Source of the DNA: Collybia mongolica
Lineage: Eukaryota > Basidiomycota > Agaricomycetes > Agaricales > Clitocybaceae
DNA: 64,000 nucleotides
Assembly: GCA_013420905.1 (NCBI GenBank)
Contig: JAAXNY010000004.1
Coordinates: 1,860,001 to 1,924,000 of the forward strand
Direction: 5' to 3'
The notes beneath the pieces were generated by a model. That model searched no databases, was not told the origin of the DNA, and saw only the letters and a program-made list of their open reading frames with translations. A program made the position numbers and the translations under genes. Positions 49,374 through 59,824 of this stretch are shown here, piece after piece. Position 1 is the stretch's first letter; every line of letters begins with the position of its first letter.

Positions 49374-50979
49374 TTAATAGCTTTACTGGTTATGGAGAAA
49401 ATCACAAAATAAATTTTGAAATGCAACGCTTTGAAATATTAGATATGCATAATTTTGATGGCATCATCAAAGGCATTATTTAAGCATCCCAAATACATGC
49501 AAATTATGTCACAATACTTTGTATTTGTGGAGAAATGCTGTAAAAGCCATAAGAGAAGAAAAATCCCATTATGGAAATATTTTTCTGCAGTGTTGAAATA
49601 TGAATGAATGAATGAATGAATCACCTTTCTGCCCAAAAACTGGGTTGATAAAGAACTCGTAACTGATGTACTTCAAAATGTTTACTGATCATGTTCTAAT
49701 GAATTCTCAGAACACTTCAAAATTACTAACCATGGGAAAACAACACTGGATCTTGTTGGGTATGCTGAATTTTCCCTGCAAACCCAGGATGATGAACGAG
49801 TTACTTATGTAAACATAAGGACTCATAACAATAACAACAACATGGTCAAGGCCCCCCAACCTATCACTCAGAGTGGTCCAGGAGGATCAAAATGCCCCTG
49901 CACCCTAGGCCCCTCCCCCTGTTATCACAGAAGGGATGGACTCAGTTGCTTTCCTTTCTAATGACTACATCCCCTGCTCCTTCCAGTTTACTGCTGACCA
50001 GAGCACCTGGGCCAAGGCCTCTACTGCTGCCTCTGAACCCATCTGGAATTTGAAGGAATTCCTGAAGTTTTCAAGCACCAACAACTTCATGTGGCCACAT
50101 GATATAGCTAATCACCTTACTGGTGAGACTCTCCAGCTCTCTTTTAACCTGGCCACCAACAGATTTGTCCAGCATGCCCTTTGGGGCCAGCTGGAGGTCC
50201 TGGATGCCCCTAGAAAGGCCATTGTATGGGCCACTGCCAACATCCTCATGTGAGCAATTGGGGAAACCCTGGTTGAACCTAACTCTCCAGGTGGGCCCTT
50301 TGACCCTTGACCCAACCCAACCCTGCATACAGGTGATGATAGTATGCCCATTGACCCCCTCTGCTACCCCCTTCCAACACACCCAAGGGCACAGCCATGG
50401 CCCACCCTGCAGGGCTTTCTAACAAGAAGTCCAAGGTCTCTGCCTCAGAGGCAAACCTGGTCCATCTGGCTCAGGCTTTCCCCCAGGCCCCACCTGCCAA
50501 TATTGCAGGGGCACATTCTCTCTGCTGTGCCACTATGTCTTCCCCCAAGAAGCATAAGGCATGCACCACTTACAGCCCATTGTGCAAATAGGTATTGTGC
50601 ATTTTTTTTTCCTTGGTCAAACTTTTATATACCACCATACATAATACAGTTGCAGTCACAAAAATTGTAATTAAACAATAGCCATTTGGGGGAGAGGGAT
50701 AGAAACATGTACAATAGCTGCCATCATGTAGTAGCAGGTATGCATGCTCCATTGGAGCTGCAGCAGGGGCCCTGGTGTAGGCCAGTAGCCATTCACATAA
50801 CATGCCCTTCAGACTGGGCACTAGATGTTAGGAACAGGGGGGGCCACTCCCCCCCTAGGCTAGCCTGGAGACCATCATAACTGAATCTGGAGCCTCACCT
50901 GACTTAGCCATATCATCACTCACCAGCAGTGGCACCTCAGGTGGAGTGCAGGGACAGTTCCACACCTGGCATTACAAGT
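49374..50979. repeat. Mixed repeat spacer with a 105-codon frame
   Basis: 49374-49665 mirrors 43425-43660 and holds a (GAAT)n run. 49670-49830 copies the first exon of the gene at 44173-44915 in the opposite direction. At 49936-50253 lies a plus-strand frame of 105 codons (MDSVAFLSNDYIPCSFQFTA, FVQHALWGQLEVLDAP) that looks like part of a transposon-borne gene; I cannot name it and it may be dead. Beyond it only short frames are seen. Confidence 0.45.
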
Positions 50980-52276
50980 GCTTATGTTTACATAAGTAAC
51001 TCATTCATCATCCTGGGTTTGCAGGGAAAATTCAGCATACCCAACAAGATCCAGTGTTGTTTTCCCATGGTTAGTAATTTTGAAGTGCATCAGGAAGACT
51101 TTGTAGCTGTGGGAATATTTTTCTAACTGTGAGAATTGGAATTAGCCAATGTGCAGATTTTGAGCAAAAAAGGCAACTGCTAACATGGGCTGCATTTCAT
51201 AATATAAATTCAAGTTAATTGGACTTTTTCTTGGGATATCTCAAGAATTAAATAATAACTGTCCACAGCATAAACATGCTTATGTTGTCAACTACACTAT
51301 TAGCTCTAGCAGCATAGTTGATGAACATAAGCATGATTACAAGCAGCTTGTTCCACTTTGGGTCAAACTTTTCCCACAATAGAAAACATTGCATATCTCC
51401 ACAATAACAAGACCTATGGATGTAATTTAAATCACTACTACTAGATATGGTGAAGGGCTACCCAATGTGTATATTTATAGGTGTTTGTATACCTTTAAAT
51501 ACCATGGTTAAAAGCAGCTCTCTTACTACAAGTACATTACAATAAACATCAATTCTGTATGTGACTTTGCCACACAGCTAGCCAAACAAACAATACTACT
51601 GGAGAGATTTCCCATACTATAGATGATGCATATCTCAGTATATATATATTTGTAGTTGTTTGTAAAGCCCTAGCATGGATCAGCTAATCTGCAAACTGTA
51701 CCTGCGGATCATGCCATGGATCAGCTATCCACAGTTACCAGTTGATTTTAGTGCTGAACCACAGATAACTGCAGATTTTAGTCAATCTGCTGCTCCTCCA
51801 GACTGCTCCCCCCTCTCATGGTTCTGCTTGTACCAGGCTTGTTACAATCTCATAAGTAGTTCTACAATATGATGTATATATATTTGGTTGTTATTGCCAC
51901 AAAAAATTGTAAAAAGAAATACTATGAATGGTAAAAAGGGTGAGCTCACTGAGCTCAAGCCCTGAGCATTGTTAGGCTCATGCTGACCTAAGGTTTGATG
52001 TCTCACATAACAGCAAACAAATTTTATTGATGGTAGACATTACCCGTGATTATTCTGATCATTATTTGGGTGATAATATTCAAAATATTCTGTAAAAATA
52101 TTAATAAGCCTGTGGTCCTGCAGGCATCTGTGGATGGCTGATCCGCAGGTCAGGTGATGGGCCAGATACAGATAGACCTGTGCTAGGGCTTAGTTGTTTG
52201 TACCCTTCCAAATCCCACTACCAACAACAACCTCTTACTACATATTACAAATAAATACCATCTGTATACCACTTTG
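50980..52276. repeat. Decayed R-family fragment and spacer
   Basis: It contains another copy of the exon at 44736-44915, then the flank, a worn palindrome (about 51276-51345) and array units to about 51640. 51660-52190 is unique-looking and AT-rich without a gene. At 52200-52276 the array resumes, ending in CTTTG, the left target duplication of the next LTR. Confidence 0.6.
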
Positions 52277-52606
52277 TAGTTGGCCAATGCATGATCTAGC
52301 AGAGGAATCCAAAGAGAATACTCTGAGGATCCTTTGTCACCCTACCCTATATACCTATTTCAAACCATAGCTGTGAAGTCCCATTGTTGTCATATGGCTC
52401 AGGGTTGTAATGTTCACTATCTACAAGTGAACTGATATGCTCTGACTGGAATTCAATGTACTCCGACTAAATTAGAACCCAATTAGTGAGAGTAAGTTCT
52501 TATGTGTAGGTGCCAGTACCAATGCTGGCATGCCATACCAATCTCCATGCCAATGCCAATGTGTGAAGTCAGGGTAGTATGTGTGGGAATGGGTGTTCCC
52601 CTTACA
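52277..52606 (-). repeat. Solo LTR of the B/C family (reverse)
   Basis: On the minus strand it begins TGTAAGGGGAACACCCATTC and keeps the CCTCAGAGTATTCTC block; its far end has lost about 35 bases including the terminal TG. It is flanked by CTTTG on both sides (52272-52276 and 52607-52611), a 5-bp target duplication. Intact copies of the host repeat show the same site unoccupied. Confidence 0.75.
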
Positions 52607-52736
52607 CTTTGCCAACATCTGGCCAAACAAACAATATTGATAAAGTTCCCACAATATAAATGATGTATATCTCAGCAAAAACAAGGCTAATGGACACTAT
52701 CAAAATTGCTACTACTCCTAGACATATGAAGGGGGT

Positions 52737-53119
52737 TGTAAGGGGAATGCCCATTCCCACACATACTACCCCAACTTCACACATTGGCATTGGCATTGGT
52801 ACTCACACCTGCACATCAGATTCTAGTTGGTGCATGTCAGGTTCCAGTCAGAGCATATTGGTTTACTTGTAGATAGTATACATTATGACCATAAGCCACA
52901 TGCCAACAATGGGACTTCACAGCTATTGTTTAGAATAGCTACATAGGGTAGAGACCCCTGGCAGAGGATCCTCAGAGTATTCTCTTTGGATTCCTCTGCT
53001 AGGTAAGTAGATAGCCTGTTACTTGACTTCTATAATATAACTTTGGATTCCTCTGCTAGATCATGCATTGGCTGACTTGGGGTCAGGTCAGCACAGTACA
53101 ACATACAGTTGCCCTTACA
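52737..53119 (+). repeat. Solo LTR of the B/C family (forward)
   Basis: It starts TGTAAGGGGAATGCCC and ends CAGTTGCCCTTACA. Internal landmarks are CCTCAGAGTATTCTC and CCTCTGCTAGGTAAGTAG. It stands back to back with the LTR at 52277-52606, separated by 130 bases of R-family array. The right flank belongs to a different part of the R family from the left flank, so a rearrangement accompanied or followed the insertion. Confidence 0.75.
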
Positions 53120-54446
53120 CAGGTACCACATAAAATTACGAGTCCTTATGTTTACATAAGTAACTTGTTCATCATCCTGGGTTTGCAGGGAAAATTCAGC
53201 GTACCCAACAAGATCCAGTGTTGTTTTTCCCACGGTTAGTAAGTTTGAAGTGTTCCGAGATTTCATTAGAACATGATCAGTAAACATTTTGAAGTACATC
53301 AGTAAGACTTTGTAGTTGTGGAAATATTTTTCTAATTGTGGGAATCAAAATTAGCCGACACACGGATTTCGAGCAAAAAAGGCAACTGCTAACATAAGCT
53401 GCATTTAATAATATAAATTCGAGTTAATTGGTCTTTTTCTTGGGATATCTCAAGAATTAATTAATAACTGTCCACTGCATAATCATGCTTACGTTTGTCA
53501 ACTACGCTGTTAGCTCTAACAGCGTAGTTGACAAACATAAGCACGATTACAAGAGGCTTGTTCCGCTTTGGGTCAAACTTTTCCCACAATACAAAATATT
53601 GCATATCTCCACAATGACAAGACCTATGGATGCAATTTAAATTGCTACTACTAGATATGGTGAGGGGCTACCCAATGTAGATATTTATATGTATTTGTAT
53701 TTGTTTGTACACCTTCAAACATCATGATCAAAAGCAGCTCTCTCACTACAAGCATGTTACAAATGAATATCAAGTTTGTATATGACTTTGCCACACAGCT
53801 AGCCAAACAAACAATAACATCAAAGTTCCCACAATATAAATCATTGCATATCTCAACAACAACAAGGCTTATGGATGTAATTTAAATTACTAGTGTTAGA
53901 TATGGTGAAGTAGCACCTCATGTATATGTTTGTATGTGTTTGTATTTGTTTTTATTTTTCTAAACCTCATCAACAACAAATTTCTTGCTACATATTGTAA
54001 ATGAATACTGTCTGTATATCATTTCACCACACATCTGGCCAAACAAACAATAATACTAAAGAAATTTCCCACAATATAGATGATACTTATCTCAGCAAAT
54101 ACAAAGCTGATGGACATGCTACTACTATGTATTGTAAAGGAATACATTATATGTATGTTTATATGTATTTGTAGTTGTTTGTACCCTTCCAAATCACATT
54201 ATCAACAACAATTTTCTTACTACATATTACAAATAAATATCATCTGTATATTACTTTGTCAACACCCAGCCAAACAAACAATATTAATGAAGTTCCCACA
54301 ATATAGATGATGCATATCTCAGCAAATACAAGGCTAACAGAAACAATTGAAATTGCTACTACTCCTAGACCTATGGAGGGGTACACCAGGAAATGTATAT
54401 TTATATTTGTTTGTACCTTTCCAAATTTGATTATAACCTCTTGTTA
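53120..54446 (-). repeat. R family, copy 3, left part (reverse)
   Basis: The order is the exon copy (53140-53330), the flank with AAGCTGCATTTAATA (empty site of the poly(A) element), a palindrome at 53487-53542 and about four array units up to 54446. The Tc1 element at 54447 interrupts it; the body continues at 56061. Confidence 0.8.
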
Positions 54447-56058
54447 CAGTAGCTCAAAAAACTGTCCCAATGTTTGGTCATTTTATAATGATTTACTTAT
54501 AACAGAGTACTGGGGATTAATATCATTCTGAGAAAAATATATATGATACTACACCATATTAGCTTTGAAATGAGCCCCTACTTTCCTTATTTGAATAAAA
54601 ACTCATTTCATAACAAATTGAACAAAATAATTACTCATTGGGACAGTTTTTTGACCTATGCTTAATTTTGGCAAGATCTTTACTGCAGCAAGCTTTAACA
54701 TCATGTGATGTATTGTGGGAACAATAAACAAAGTCATGTGACCATGGTGATATAAATTCAACATGTTTCCATCATTACAATCATTCTTTCCTTCCCCCAT
54801 CATCCCATGAGACCTACATCTTCTACCCAACACCTTTCTGTGATCTCCCTTCTTCAAGAAGGCTATACCTTGCATCAGATCCAGTCCAAAACCACTCTGG
54901 GAAAGTCTACCATTAGGAGAATCAAGAAGGAACTAGATATGGACAAGGAAAACCACAGGGGGGGACATCCTTCTAAGCTCTCTCCTGGTGACAAACGGTC
55001 AATTATTCAACAAATCACCACTGGAAGGCTTGATAATGCTGTAGAGGCCACCCATTTCATCAACCAAACTCTTCCCAACCCTCCCCAAACAGTCAGGAAT
55101 GCACTCAAAAAGAATGACTTTTGTAGTGTTGTCAAGACAAAACGTCCTCTTCTCAAAAAGGCTCATCGACTGCAATGTCTTCAATGGGCAAGATACCATG
55201 AAAACTGGACAGTGGAGGATTGGAAAAGGATCTTATGGTCAGATGAGGTCAAAATCAACAGGATTGGGTCAGATGGAAGGACTTATACTTGGAAGAAGAA
55301 GGAAGAACCACTTTCTGACAGAACCACCACTCCTACTGTCAAACATGGAGGAGGAAATAATCTTATGGTGTGGGGTTGTATGGGGTGGAATGGAGTAGGA
55401 GTGCTTACAGAGGTCCAGGGGATTATGAATGCAGACCAATACTGCCAGATTTTGGATGGGGGAGTAGTGGAAAGCTTTGAAAAGCTGGAGATGCCAGAGG
55501 GAGAGAGGATGTTTCAGCAGGACAATGACCCCAAACATGCATCCAACAAGGCAACCAAGTGGTTTGAAGACAACAACATTGATGTTATGGTCTGGCCAGC
55601 ACAATCCCCTGACATCAATCCCATTGAACATCTCTGGGTAGTGTTGAAGAAGGCACTTAAGAAATACCCAACAGCCCCCAAAGGAGTACATGAGTTGTGG
55701 GATAGGGTGGTAGTGGAATGGAATGGAATTCCACCAGAAACATGCCAGACACTTATAGAAAGCATGCCTAGAAGGGTTCAAGCAGTTATTAAGGCAAAAG
55801 GTGGTCATACCAAGTATTAAATGTGTAAATAGAGACTTTGGAGATGTAGGTCAAAAAACTGTCCCAATGAGTAATTATTTTGTTCAATTTGTTATGAAAT
55901 GAGTTTTTATTCAAATAAGGAAAGTAAGGGCTCATTTCAAAGCTAATATAGTGTAGTATCATATATATATTTCTCAGAATGATATTAATCTCCAGTACTC
56001 TGTTATAAGTAAATCATTATAAAATGACCAAACATTGGGACAGTTTTTTGACCTACTG
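54447..56058 (+). mobile_element. Tc1/mariner element, copy 2 (1612 bp)
   Basis: It starts CAGTAGCTCAAAAAACTGTC and ends in the inverted version, flanked by TA at 54445-54446 and 56059-56060. The inverted repeats are 211 bp (54447-54657 and 55848-56058) with the paired outer and inner motifs seen in copy 1. The insertion point is inside R copy 3: joining TTGTTA to TATCTATTTT restores the continuous sequence seen in R copies 1 and 2. The transposase frame is open. Confidence 0.95.
54807..55820 (+). CDS. Tc1-type DD34E transposase, open frame (copy 2)
   Basis: 337 residues without a stop. Two helix-turn-helix units (LSVISLLQEGYTLHQIQ then GKSTIRRIKKEL; PSKLSPGDKRSIIQQITTGR then PQTVRNALKK) should bind the terminal repeats. 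The DDE core follows: WSDEVKINRIG, QQDNDPKHAS and NPIEHLWVVLKKAL, with 34 residues between the second D and the E. The enzyme cuts and pastes the element at TA sites. Compared with copy 1 it lacks two residues in the second HTH region (NPPQTVRN against NPVTPQTVRN), which may reduce activity. The first ATG at 54807 is well placed after the left repeat. Confidence 0.94.
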   Translation: MRPTSSTQHLSVISLLQEGYTLHQIQSKTTLGKSTIRRIKKELDMDKENHRGGHPSKLSPGDKRSIIQQITTGRLDNAVEATHFINQTLPNPPQTVRNALKKNDFCSVVKTKRPLLKKAHRLQCLQWARYHENWTVEDWKRILWSDEVKINRIGSDGRTYTWKKKEEPLSDRTTTPTVKHGGGNNLMVWGCMGWNGVGVLTEVQGIMNADQYCQILDGGVVESFEKLEMPEGERMFQQDNDPKHASNKATKWFEDNNIDVMVWPAQSPDINPIEHLWVVLKKALKKYPTAPKGVHELWDRVVVEWNGIPPETCQTLIESMPRRVQAVIKAKGGHTKY

Positions 56059-56060
56059 TA

Positions 56061-56868
56061 TATCTATTTTAATATCACATTTATATATTACTTGGCCATA
56101 AGCATGGCCAAACAAGTCAATGTAGACACTCCTGGAATCTATAATGCTCAATATCTTGACAATAGCTAGCTATATGAGTATGGTTAAATATAGTATGTGA
56201 TAACACAACAAAAAACACTTAACAGGCATATGTACATTTGTTTGAACTTTGTCTTTGATGATGATATTTCTATTTTTAGCATATCTAATAAGTTCTTGAT
56301 TAAACCAGGATGCAAGGCTAGAAATAAATTGTTAAATGTTGAATAGTCGATATACATTTCAATACTGTGGGAACTTGGTTCTATTATAGGCATTTGCATT
56401 GATATTACTTCCTTACACAATTAGGTAGTCCAATCTATAAGTAGGTACATTGGATAAATACTGTGGGTGTACCAGAAGTCTATATCAGCCTACTAGAGCT
56501 GTGCAAATAGTACAGGGGTAAAGTATCAGTAAGAAGTAAACTAATATTTGTGAAAGGAATAAGAACATATCACAAGGTAGATAGAATTACACCAAGGTAG
56601 TCTCAAGGTATATAGCAGCATATAGGTGCATATACAACAGAACAAGGTATATCTGAGCAACTAGATGTGGGGCACATATGCACTCACCTTACCCACATCT
56701 GGTTAGGGCACAGGGGTGATTGGCATTACTTGGTCTAGACAGCACATCCAGGGGTGCACACCCAGCCACCAGGGGATGGTTCTACCATATGGAATACACC
56801 ACTGCACCACCCATATCTGCCATGCTAGCTGCTCACTAGCAGATGTGGGCAGGCAGTCACTGGTAATG
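56061..56868 (-). repeat. R family, copy 3, right part (reverse)
   Basis: It continues the body interrupted by Tc1 copy 2 and runs parallel to 46985-47780 of copy 2, ending at CAGTCACTGGTAATG, where copy 2 continues with ATGACAGGTGCC. Copy 3 is therefore truncated. Confidence 0.75.
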
Positions 56869-56955
56869 TATCAATGAAAATACTTCATCCATTTTGTACA
56901 GTTAAGGTTTAACATTCATAAGATCTAAGATATTGTAATTTGAATGCTCTCTTAA

Positions 56956-57857
56956 CTAGAATACCTCTGATTCATATCCCTCATTCTGGAGTTCCTGATC
57001 ATTATTCTCCTGGTCCTCATCCTCCTCATCACTACCTTCTGCTTCATCCATATCATTATTCTCATCCTCTTCATCTCCCACCACTCCATCACTATCCATA
57101 CTGCCATCCACCATATTACTAGGTTCCTTGAGGCACCCACATCTATGAGCAAAGGCATGCTTATTTTTCAAATGTGATTTTATGAATTCTTCAACAGGCC
57201 AGCCATGAGGGAACCGTTTGAGATATTCATGCTAAGTTTGAGCCTGAAATAATCATATAAGATACAAGGGAATGAAAAAAGAAAGAAACTTACCACACTT
57301 ATAATTTGAGCAATGATGGGGGTAGGTTGTTTGTGCCAAACAACTGTATAGTCAAGCCCAGCATTACCAACCAGACTGCAAACACAGCGCTGTGGTTTGT
57401 TAGAATCATGTATTGAGATTAGTAGTGAAAAAACCTACCTGAATCGCTCCATATAATTCCTTATCATCCTGAAGCTGCATTGCAGCCTGGAGACAGAATC
57501 CATTTCCAGTGACACTGCGTGGAGGGTGTGGAATAAGTTTCCCCACTTTTTCTTTAGCATGAGCAGCTTTGCGGAAGGTAGTGAGTTCAGCTGGTCAAAT
57601 TAGCATAATAAAGATAAAAAAAATTAAACAGGCATCACCTTTCAGTTTCTTGATTTGAGCTTGCATGGCCTTCACTCCTGATGTATTTACCTGTGTAGCT
57701 GGTCATAAAATATATAAATGATCTAGTTCTATGGGACAAATTTAAAGATAAAGTAAACTTACTGTATACCTGTCAAAGCCTTTCTTTTGGATGCATTTGA
57801 AGCTGATGTTGATTTGCCAGCTTGTGTTGACCCCTTAGATGTAGTAGTTTTTGCCAT
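56956..57857 (-). pseudogene. Broken multi-exon gene of unknown function
   Basis: On the minus strand a start at 57857 (MAKTTTSKGSTQAGKSTSAS) is followed by exon-like segments with plausible splice sites: AMQAQIKKLK, KLIPHPPRSVTGNGFCLQ, MQLQDDKELYGAI, GLDYTVVWHKQPTP, and finally HEYLKRFPHGWPVEEFIKSH with an acidic tail (EEDENNDMDEAEGSDEEDED). A TAG stands just before HEYLK, where CAG (Gln) would keep the frame, so the gene is probably dead. I do not recognise the family; the pattern suggests a transposon-associated gene. Confidence 0.55.
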
Positions 57858-59216
57858 GAGAAGATTGAGATAGACAAGGGGGGATGTTGAGAAACACAGA
57901 AAATAGTGAGCCTTTATAAGATTCGAGTTTGAGTAAGTTCTGTCCCCAAAGAGAAATCAACATAATTACCACAAGGGTTGAGAAAAAAATTTAACCATGG
58001 GTTTTGGGGTGGGTAGTAGGGATTCTCCATATCTGGCTTGCTCAATATATTTGATGCTTGGGGAATGGGGAAAATTGCACATATAAAAAGGTGTCAAAGT
58101 CAAAGGGAAATTCACAACACAATGGCCATTACTCTCACGCCTAATCTCTGAGCACCTCAGCTTCCCATCACACCAAATAAAATGATAATGTTTTAGGTGA
58201 TATTGTGGAGAGCACAACAGAATCTGAGACTGAGTCGGATTGTGGGTCTTCTGACAGTGATGTCTTCTTTCCTCTCTTGCCACAAAATCAGCTCAGTTGG
58301 CCAGAAAGTAGAGCCTGGCTTACAGAGTACCACAATGCTGGATCCTCAAGTCATGAATCCACTATATCAGCAGAAAACGGTAAGCAGTAATTTGATTCTC
58401 TTCATGACACTGAAGTGAGACATCTTACCCAGATGACAATAAAAAATCCAATGTTTTGAAGGCAGATATAAGGTCTGAAAAGTGCAACATGAATATCAGT
58501 AGTATCCACTTGTCCAAAAAAAAGGTATGTAACAGTACTCACATGAATGATTAATGATAATGTCTCATCAAATTTTAACAACAAAGATCATAATTCAAAT
58601 CAGTATTGAGGGTGGTAGTTTAGTTAACCCTGTATTTAATTTTAACTTTCCAGTAGACAAGAGTAAGGGAAAAAAGAGAAAGAGGGAAAGTCAAGACAAG
58701 GGGAAGGGGAGCAAGGTGAACAACTAAATTATGATGTAGAGCTAATTACAAAATTATGGTATGAAAAAAAGAGGCTGAGTTTACAAGTGGACTAATACTA
58801 CAATCTTATTTTGCATGAATTTTGCTGGCATTTTTTCGAAGATTGGTCATTAATCCATTATTTTGGGCCTTTTCTTCCTTGGTTTCATGGCCAACACACA
58901 AGACATTTGGACTGAGCTCTAGCTGATCCCCCGAAAGTGTTTCATGGCCATCTTCTGTCTGATTGACCACAGCCAATACATATAATAATTGGCTGGTCAT
59001 TTACATAATGATGGTGAATCCAATGGACATATTGGCCAAGGTGATCACCTGTTAGAATTGACCTGTGTATATAGCTTACCTTGGTATTGTTTCGCTTCTT
59101 TCATTGTTCTATTGTTCTATTGTTCTATTGTTCCATTGTTCCATTGTTCCATTGTCTATTGTACTCTACTATTGTTCCTACAGGTATATAGGTGTAGAGT
59201 ATCTTGTTCTGGAGTC
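57858..59216. other. Spacer with a possible small plus-strand gene remnant
   Basis: 58205-58380 is a coding-like segment (MESTTESETESDCGSSDSDV, LSWPESRAWLTEYHNAGSSS) ending at a GTAAGC donor; at about 58653-58727 a basic exon (DKSKGKKRKRESQDKGKGSK) follows a CCAG acceptor. They may belong to one small gene divergent from the pseudogene, but no start or full frame can be supported. A minisatellite of six or more 8-bp units (ATTGTTCY) fills about 59103-59156. The 5-bp flank before element C is GAGTC. Confidence 0.4.
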
Positions 59217-59664
59217 TGTAAGGGGAACTCCATTTCCGCCTTACTTCGCCGATCTAGCCTTACTTCGCCGAATCTCACTCCGCCGACTTCTACTTCGCCG
59301 ATTCGCGACTCAGTCATCCCGCCGACTTACGATACAATTTCTCTGCTTACTTCGCGCTCACTCAATTACATTCACTACATTGCACGTTCATTACCTACGC
59401 CCACACGCACCCCCACTCTCTACTTCGCGCGCAGTTCGCTGCCGGACTTCGCACTTGTTTGGACTATCAAGGGCACGGTCACGTGACCTTCGCTAGCCCA
59501 ACGCGTGTCGTCGTACCGCACCGGGAACGTGTATTTAATGTAGTACTAGGTATATAGCACACCCCCCCTGATGGAGGCTCCTCAGAGTATTCTCTTAGGA
59601 TCCCCTCCTCAGCGTCAGCCCGCTCTACTAAGTTCGCGCGCACTCCGCCGGAGTTGCCCTTACA
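59217..59664 (+). repeat. 5' LTR of element C (448 bp)
   Basis: It starts TGTAAGGGGAAC and ends GTTGCCCTTACA, as in element B. It contains TATATA at 59551 and, 33 bases on, AGAGTATTCT at 59584-59593, the predicted RNA start. TTACTTCGC occurs at 59241, 59260 and 59347. CpG is abundant, so the insertion is young compared with the relics at 6973 and 52277-53119. Confidence 0.9.
59551..59593 (+). promoter_or_regulatory. LTR promoter: TATA box and predicted transcript 5' end
   Basis: TATATA at 59551-59556 is followed at 33 nt by AGAGTATTCT (59584-59593). This decamer is exactly complementary to the site next to the LTR at 59667-59676. In self-primed elements the first bases of the RNA pair with that site, so transcription is predicted to start at or next to 59584. 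The LTR of element B has the same 33-nt spacing. Confidence 0.7.
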
Positions 59665-59666
59665 GT

Positions 59667-59676
59667 AGAATACTCT
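59667..59676 (+). other. Self-complementary primer binding site of element C
   Basis: AGAATACTCT lies two bases after the LTR end. It does not look like the complement of a tRNA 3' end (no TGG start). It is the exact complement of LTR bases 59584-59593. This is the arrangement known from Tf1-type self-priming, where the RNA 5' end folds back as primer for first-strand synthesis. Confidence 0.75.
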
Positions 59677-59824
59677 CACCAGCAGAGACCGCGACCTCAC
59701 CGCAGCCATTGCCAAATTCCGATCGGCAGAAACTGTCAGCTCCGATACAGAATCCGTCAAGACCGCGCGAGAATCGCCCTCTCCACCCTCCTCCAAACTA
59801 GAAGTGGAACTCCTACTCTGGCCG

